Positions 6,955-8,831 of a stretch of DNA of 8,831 nucleotides are shown piece after piece. The position numbers and the translations under genes were made by a program. The notes under the pieces are model-generated. The model was given only the letters and a program-made list of their open reading frames with translations. It was not told where the DNA came from and ran no database searches. The first letter of the stretch is position 1. Each line of letters starts with the position of its first letter. Source of the stretch: an uncultured Spirochaetaceae bacterium (GTDB lineage Bacteria > Spirochaetota > Spirochaetia > Treponematales > Treponemataceae); contig CADBRC010000257.1 in NCBI GenBank assembly GCA_902796985.1, forward strand, positions 1 to 8,831, read 5' to 3'.

Positions 6955-8088
6955 CACATATCGTCCCCGTCGTCGGATGACTCCAGGGGAGTTCCCTTCC
7001 ACTTGGCGGCAAGGAAAGAATCCAGAAAGCCGTCTATGTCACCGTCCATCACCCCGTCTATGTTGCCGACGGAATACTTGGTCCGATGATCCTTGACCAT
7101 CGTATAGGGCTGGAAGACGTAGCTCCGGATCTGGCTGCCGAAGGAGATATCCTTCTTCTCGCCGGCAAACTTGGAGTTCTCCTTCTCCTTCTGCTCCTTG
7201 TAGTACTCGTACAGGCGGGACCGAAGGATGCTCATCGCGGTGGCGCGGTTCATCAGCTGGCTCCGCTCGCTCTCGCACTGAACGACGATACCCGTCGGTA
7301 TGTGCGTGAAGCGGACGGCAGACTCGGTCTTGTTGACGTGCTGACCGCCCTTGCCGCCTGCGCGGAAGGTGTCCACCCGCAGGTCTTTGGGATCTATCTT
7401 GACCTCTATGCTGTCGTCGAGCACCGGGAACACGTAGACGGAGGCGAAGGATGTATGCCGCCTCGCGTTGGAGTCAAAGGGGCTTATGCGGATAAGGCGG
7501 TGGACTCCCGCCTCGCCCTTGGTATAACCGTAAACGTACTCACCGGAAACCTTCATGTTTATGGACTTAAGGCCGCCTTCAACCTCTTCCTGCGACAGGA
7601 TCTCTGTCTTATAGCCGTGACGTTCTGCCCACCGCTGATACATGCGGGAAAGCATGAATGTCCAGTCGCATGCCTCGGTACCGCCGGCTCCGGCGTGGAC
7701 GGACAGGAAGCAGTCGTTTCTGTCCACTTCATCGGAAAGCAGGTTCAGGATGCTCTGGTGCTCGTACTCTTTGCTGATGGCCTCGTACTGCTCCTTGACC
7801 TCTTTCTCCAGCCCCTGGTCGCCTTCCTCTATACCGAGTTCGTAGAGGGTCTCAAGGTCTTCCACCTGTGCTTTCAGATCTACCCAAGGCTCCACCCGGG
7901 CTTTCAGCGCCTTTATCTCGTTCATGACGCGGGTTGCCTTGTCGTTGTCGTCCCAGAATCCCGGGGCCTGGGTGAGGGCCTCCTTCTCTGCGATCTTCGC
8001 TCTTATGCCGTCCGGGTCAAAGACGCCCCCAAACGTCAAGGATATTTTCTTTCAGTTCGTCTATTCCCTCTTTGTAATCTTCAAGCAT
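6954..8088 (-). CDS. prfB: Peptide chain release factor 2 (RF2), expressed by +1 programmed frameshift
   Basis: RF2 recognises UAA and UGA stops and triggers peptide release. The gene is in two frames. Frame 0 starts at ATG 8086-8088, behind a GAGGAAG ribosome-binding site, and encodes 23 residues (MLEDYKEGIDELK...WGRL) before an in-frame TGA at 8017-8019. A +1 slip at CTT continues as DPDGIRAK... for 354 residues, giving about 377 in total, close to other RF2 proteins. A TTG at 8037-8039 would start the long frame alone but is spurious. Numbered on the fused protein, the stop-codon-reading tripeptide SPF is at 202-204 and the catalytic GGQ at 247-249, 45 residues apart as in E. coli RF2 (205-207 and 250-252). 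The residue just before the GGQ loop equivalent to E. coli 246 is Ala. The gene follows the Cas2-like gene by 42 nt and its stop overlaps the next start. Frameshifting makes RF2 autoregulated. Confidence 0.96.
8016..8030 (-). promoter_or_regulatory. prfB: RF2 programmed +1 frameshift signal
   Basis: The minus strand reads GGGGG (8026-8030), CGT, then the slippery CTT-TGA-C (8016-8022). This is the arrangement of E. coli prfB (AGGGGG, 3 nt, CTTTGAC): an internal Shine-Dalgarno-like run placed 3 nt before the CUU codon pushes the ribosome forward, and UGA followed by C is a poorly terminating stop. When RF2 is scarce, termination at this UGA slows and the ribosome shifts to the +1 frame, completing RF2; when RF2 is plentiful a 23-residue peptide is released. 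The protein sequence joins smoothly across the slip (…WGRL then DPDG…). Confidence 0.95.
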
Positions 8089-8130
8089 TTTTTCTTCCTC
8101 AAATCAATGTGTTTTCAGGTGAAAGCCCCG

Positions 8131-8502
8131 CTAGCGGGCAGCAGGCTTTCTGGTCACGGTTTTGCCCGCCGCCGGCTTCCTGGCGGCCGTCTTTTTTGCG
8201 GCAGATCCAGCCCTGGAGCTTTCCACGGGGTTGCCCTGGAACTGGCACTTGCGCCAGCGTTTCTCCTTCAGCTCTGTTATGACGAACATACCGCCGACAG
8301 GGAACTGGTAGAAACGGACACTGTCATAGTAGTCCGTCACCCGGTCTATCTCCCTCTTGAGCTTGGAAAGGTCGTCCACACTGACCTTCATGCTCTCGTA
8401 ACAGGACCTCTGGGCCTTCTTGAAGCCCATCTGCGTGAGGAGGCTCACCATCGCGCGGGCAGTGTCGGGGCTGCCCGGATCCAAAACAACAGATACAAAC
8501 AT
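8131..8502 (-). CDS. Orphan Cas2-like ferredoxin-fold protein with basic Lys/Ala/Arg tail
   Basis: From the ATG at 8500-8502 the product has 123 residues. Residues 1-88 follow the Cas2 pattern: beta-1 MFVSVVLD with an Asp at position 8 where Cas2 has its Tyr-Asp metal ligand, a helix (about 12-26), a strand QRSCYESMK that resembles the Cas2 segment around VFEC, a second helix (about 42-57) and a closing strand SVRFYQFP. Residues 96-123 form a disordered basic tail (AAKKTAARKPAAGK then TVTRKPAAR) like those of histone H1-like DNA-binding proteins. Cas2 normally dimerises and bridges Cas1 during spacer acquisition; related folds include VapD-type RNases. No cas1 or CRISPR array is in this window, so a nucleic-acid-binding or nuclease role outside immunity is an inference. 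A longer reading from TTG at 8562 would include the promoter and is rejected. Similarity is by eye only; a different small ferredoxin-like family is the main alternative. Confidence 0.6.
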   Translation of the reverse strand: MFVSVVLDPGSPDTARAMVSLLTQMGFKKAQRSCYESMKVSVDDLSKLKREIDRVTDYYDSVRFYQFPVGGMFVITELKEKRWRKCQFQGNPVESSRAGSAAKKTAARKPAAGKTVTRKPAAR

Positions 8503-8508
8503 ATATAT

Positions 8509-8537
8509 AGAATAGAGCAAACGGAGGATATTGTCAA
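8509..8537 (-). promoter_or_regulatory. Near-consensus sigma-70 promoter, predicted leaderless start of the Cas2-like gene
   Basis: A perfect TTGACA (8532-8537) and TATTCT (8509-8514) are separated by 17 bp. The start codon A lies at 8502, the seventh base after the -10 box, which is where transcription would be expected to begin. The intervening ATATATA cannot act as a ribosome-binding site, and no purine-rich Shine-Dalgarno sequence precedes the ATG. The simplest reading is a leaderless mRNA. The same transcript probably continues into prfB, 42 nt beyond the gene's end. Confidence 0.7.
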
Positions 8538-8595
8538 ACCTTCTGAGACAAAAGGGGACCAATCAGGCAGATTTTCGCAGGATCTGCGCCCCCAG

Positions 8596-8661
8596 CCGTG
8601 GAGCTTAAGCTTTTTTGTCTGCGAAGCTTAAGCTTTTTGGTCCGTGGAGCTTAAGCTTTTT
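8596..8661. repeat. Three tandem 23-bp repeats with palindromic core and T-tract
   Basis: AGCTTAAGCTTTTT occurs three times, starting at 8602, 8625 and 8648, so the period is exactly 23 bp. AGCTTAAGCT is a perfect palindrome and each copy is followed by five or six T on the plus strand. The flanking bases are also partly shared: CCGTGG precedes copies 1 and 3, while copy 2 has CTGCGA. The cluster sits about 100-160 bp upstream of the predicted start point of the Cas2-like gene and downstream of the tRNA gene. It could be an operator array for a dimeric regulator, a small hairpin/terminator-like element, or a decaying tandem duplication; the sequence alone does not decide. Confidence 0.85.
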
Positions 8662-8664
8662 ATC

Positions 8665-8680
8665 AAAAGGGCTGTACCCT
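8665..8680 (-). terminator. Weak candidate terminator downstream of tRNA-Leu
   Basis: On the minus strand AGGG-TACAG-CCCTTTT can form a 4-bp stem with a 5-nt loop followed by three further U. It lies 22 nt after the tRNA 3' end, a sensible place to stop the tRNA transcript or define its 3' trailer. The stem is short for an intrinsic terminator, so this is a low-confidence call; nothing better is visible before the Cas2-like gene. Confidence 0.25.
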
Positions 8681-8684
8681 CATA

Positions 8685-8702
8685 TCCGCAGGGCCTAAGC
8701 TT
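8685..8702. repeat. Fourth, degenerate copy of the palindromic repeat next to the tRNA 3' end
   Basis: TCCGCAGGGCCTAAGCTT here aligns without gaps to TCCGTGGAGCTTAAGCTT at 8641-8658, with 14 of 18 positions identical and all four differences being transitions. It lies 44 bp from copy 3, so it is out of the 23-bp register, and lacks the T-tract. Its last base is the discriminator position of the tRNA gene, so the repeat abuts or slightly overlaps the tRNA. Confidence 0.5.
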
Positions 8703-8787
8703 GCCGGGCACCGGAATCGAACCGGCACGGCTGTTGCCAGCCGAGGGATTTTAAGTCCCTTGTGTCTACCAATTCCACCAGCCCGGC
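8702..8787 (-). tRNA. tRNA-Leu, anticodon UAA
   Basis: The 86-nt sequence folds as a class II tRNA. The acceptor stem GCCGGGC (8781-8787) pairs with GCCCGGC (8703-8709), and the discriminator base is A, as expected for leucine. The D arm contains TGGTGGAATTGGTAGACA, very like other bacterial tRNA-Leu. The anticodon stem AGGGA/TCCCT encloses the loop CTTAAAA, giving anticodon TAA, which reads UUA and, by wobble, UUG. The long variable arm is a 6-bp stem CGGCTG/CAGCCG closed by a GCAA tetraloop, and the T arm carries TTCGATT. The 3' CCA is not encoded (AGC follows the discriminator), so it must be added enzymatically. Confidence 0.97.
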
Positions 8788-8799
8788 AGACAGATTTAG

Positions 8800-8828
8800 A
8801 CTATACAGCATTTACAATGATATTGCAA
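8800..8828 (-). promoter_or_regulatory. Promoter of tRNA-Leu
   Basis: TTGCAA (8823-8828) and TATAGT (8800-8805) are spaced by 17 bp, a good sigma-70-type promoter. Transcription would start near 8793, leaving a 5' leader of about 6 nt for RNase P to remove before the tRNA begins at 8787. The discriminator region is A/T-rich, with no obvious GC-rich stringent-control box. Confidence 0.65.
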
Positions 8829-8831
8829 GGA

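Noticed and set aside
8037..8039. TTG as the start of RF2
   Set aside because: An ATG at 8088 with a GAGGAAG ribosome-binding site leads into the same protein through a canonical CTTTGAC frameshift; the TTG lies just upstream of that site and lacks a Shine-Dalgarno sequence.
8125..8139. GC-rich palindrome CCCGCTAGCGGG at the end of the Cas2-like gene as a terminator
   Set aside because: It overlaps the stop codon, but only UUUC follows and the stem has a short CUAG loop with a bulge; prfB starts only 42 nt on. At most a weak attenuator.
7086..8282. A 398-codon open frame on the plus strand across prfB and the Cas2-like gene
   Set aside because: It lies antisense to prfB, which has full RF2 motifs and its frameshift site; the plus-strand translation has runs of Leu and Val typical of a shadow frame and no promoter or ribosome-binding site.
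8503..8562. A 20-residue N-terminal extension of the Cas2-like protein from TTG at 8562
   Set aside because: The extension contains the TTGACA and TATTCT promoter boxes and precedes the beta-1 strand at which Cas2-type proteins normally begin.
8567..8587. Inverted repeat GCAGAT / ATCTGC with 9-nt loop upstream of the Cas2-like promoter
   Set aside because: Six base pairs and no T-run on either strand; it could be an operator half-site pair, but chance is equally likely.
8596..8702. The repeat cluster as a CRISPR array
   Set aside because: Repeats are only about 14-20 bp with a 23-bp period, leaving linkers of under 10 bp that partly match one another; there are no spacer-sized unique segments.

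Overview
The window looks like a piece of a spirochaete chromosome, most likely a Treponema or close relative. This rests on the gene mix (an SRP receptor without the long acidic N-terminal domain, a Lol-type ABC exporter, a PEGA-like envelope protein, YD/RHS-like repeats, an McsA-like zinc-finger protein) and on an outer-membrane lifestyle implied by the Lol genes. The assignment is an inference from gene content; no 16S or database comparison was possible. Everything I can support as a gene lies on the minus strand, so transcription runs from high to low coordinates.

In transcription order: a well-formed tRNA-Leu(UAA) at 8702-8787 with its own promoter; a non-coding stretch (8538-8701) holding three tandem 23-bp repeats with a palindromic core and a fourth decayed copy; an orphan Cas2-like protein with a Lys/Ala/Arg-rich tail, read from a near-consensus promoter whose predicted start point coincides with the ATG (a probable leaderless mRNA); then prfB, encoding release factor 2, whose true start at 8088 is found only by following the classical +1 programmed frameshift (GGGGG, 3 nt, CTTTGAC).

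From prfB to position 263 the genes are packed with overlaps or gaps of 2-8 nt: prfB, a coiled-coil/PEGA membrane protein, ftsY (SRP receptor), a secreted YD-repeat protein, a LolC/E-family permease, lolD, and a second permease. This looks like one translationally coupled operon joining translation termination, co-translational membrane targeting and lipoprotein export. A separate promoter inside the end of the last permease gene starts an McsA-like gene that runs off the window at position 1.

The most novel material is at the upstream end: the stand-alone Cas2-like protein, its leaderless promoter and the palindromic repeat cluster. No cas1, other cas gene or CRISPR array is visible in the window. 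The two uncharacterised envelope proteins placed inside the prfB-ftsY-lol operon are the next most interesting.
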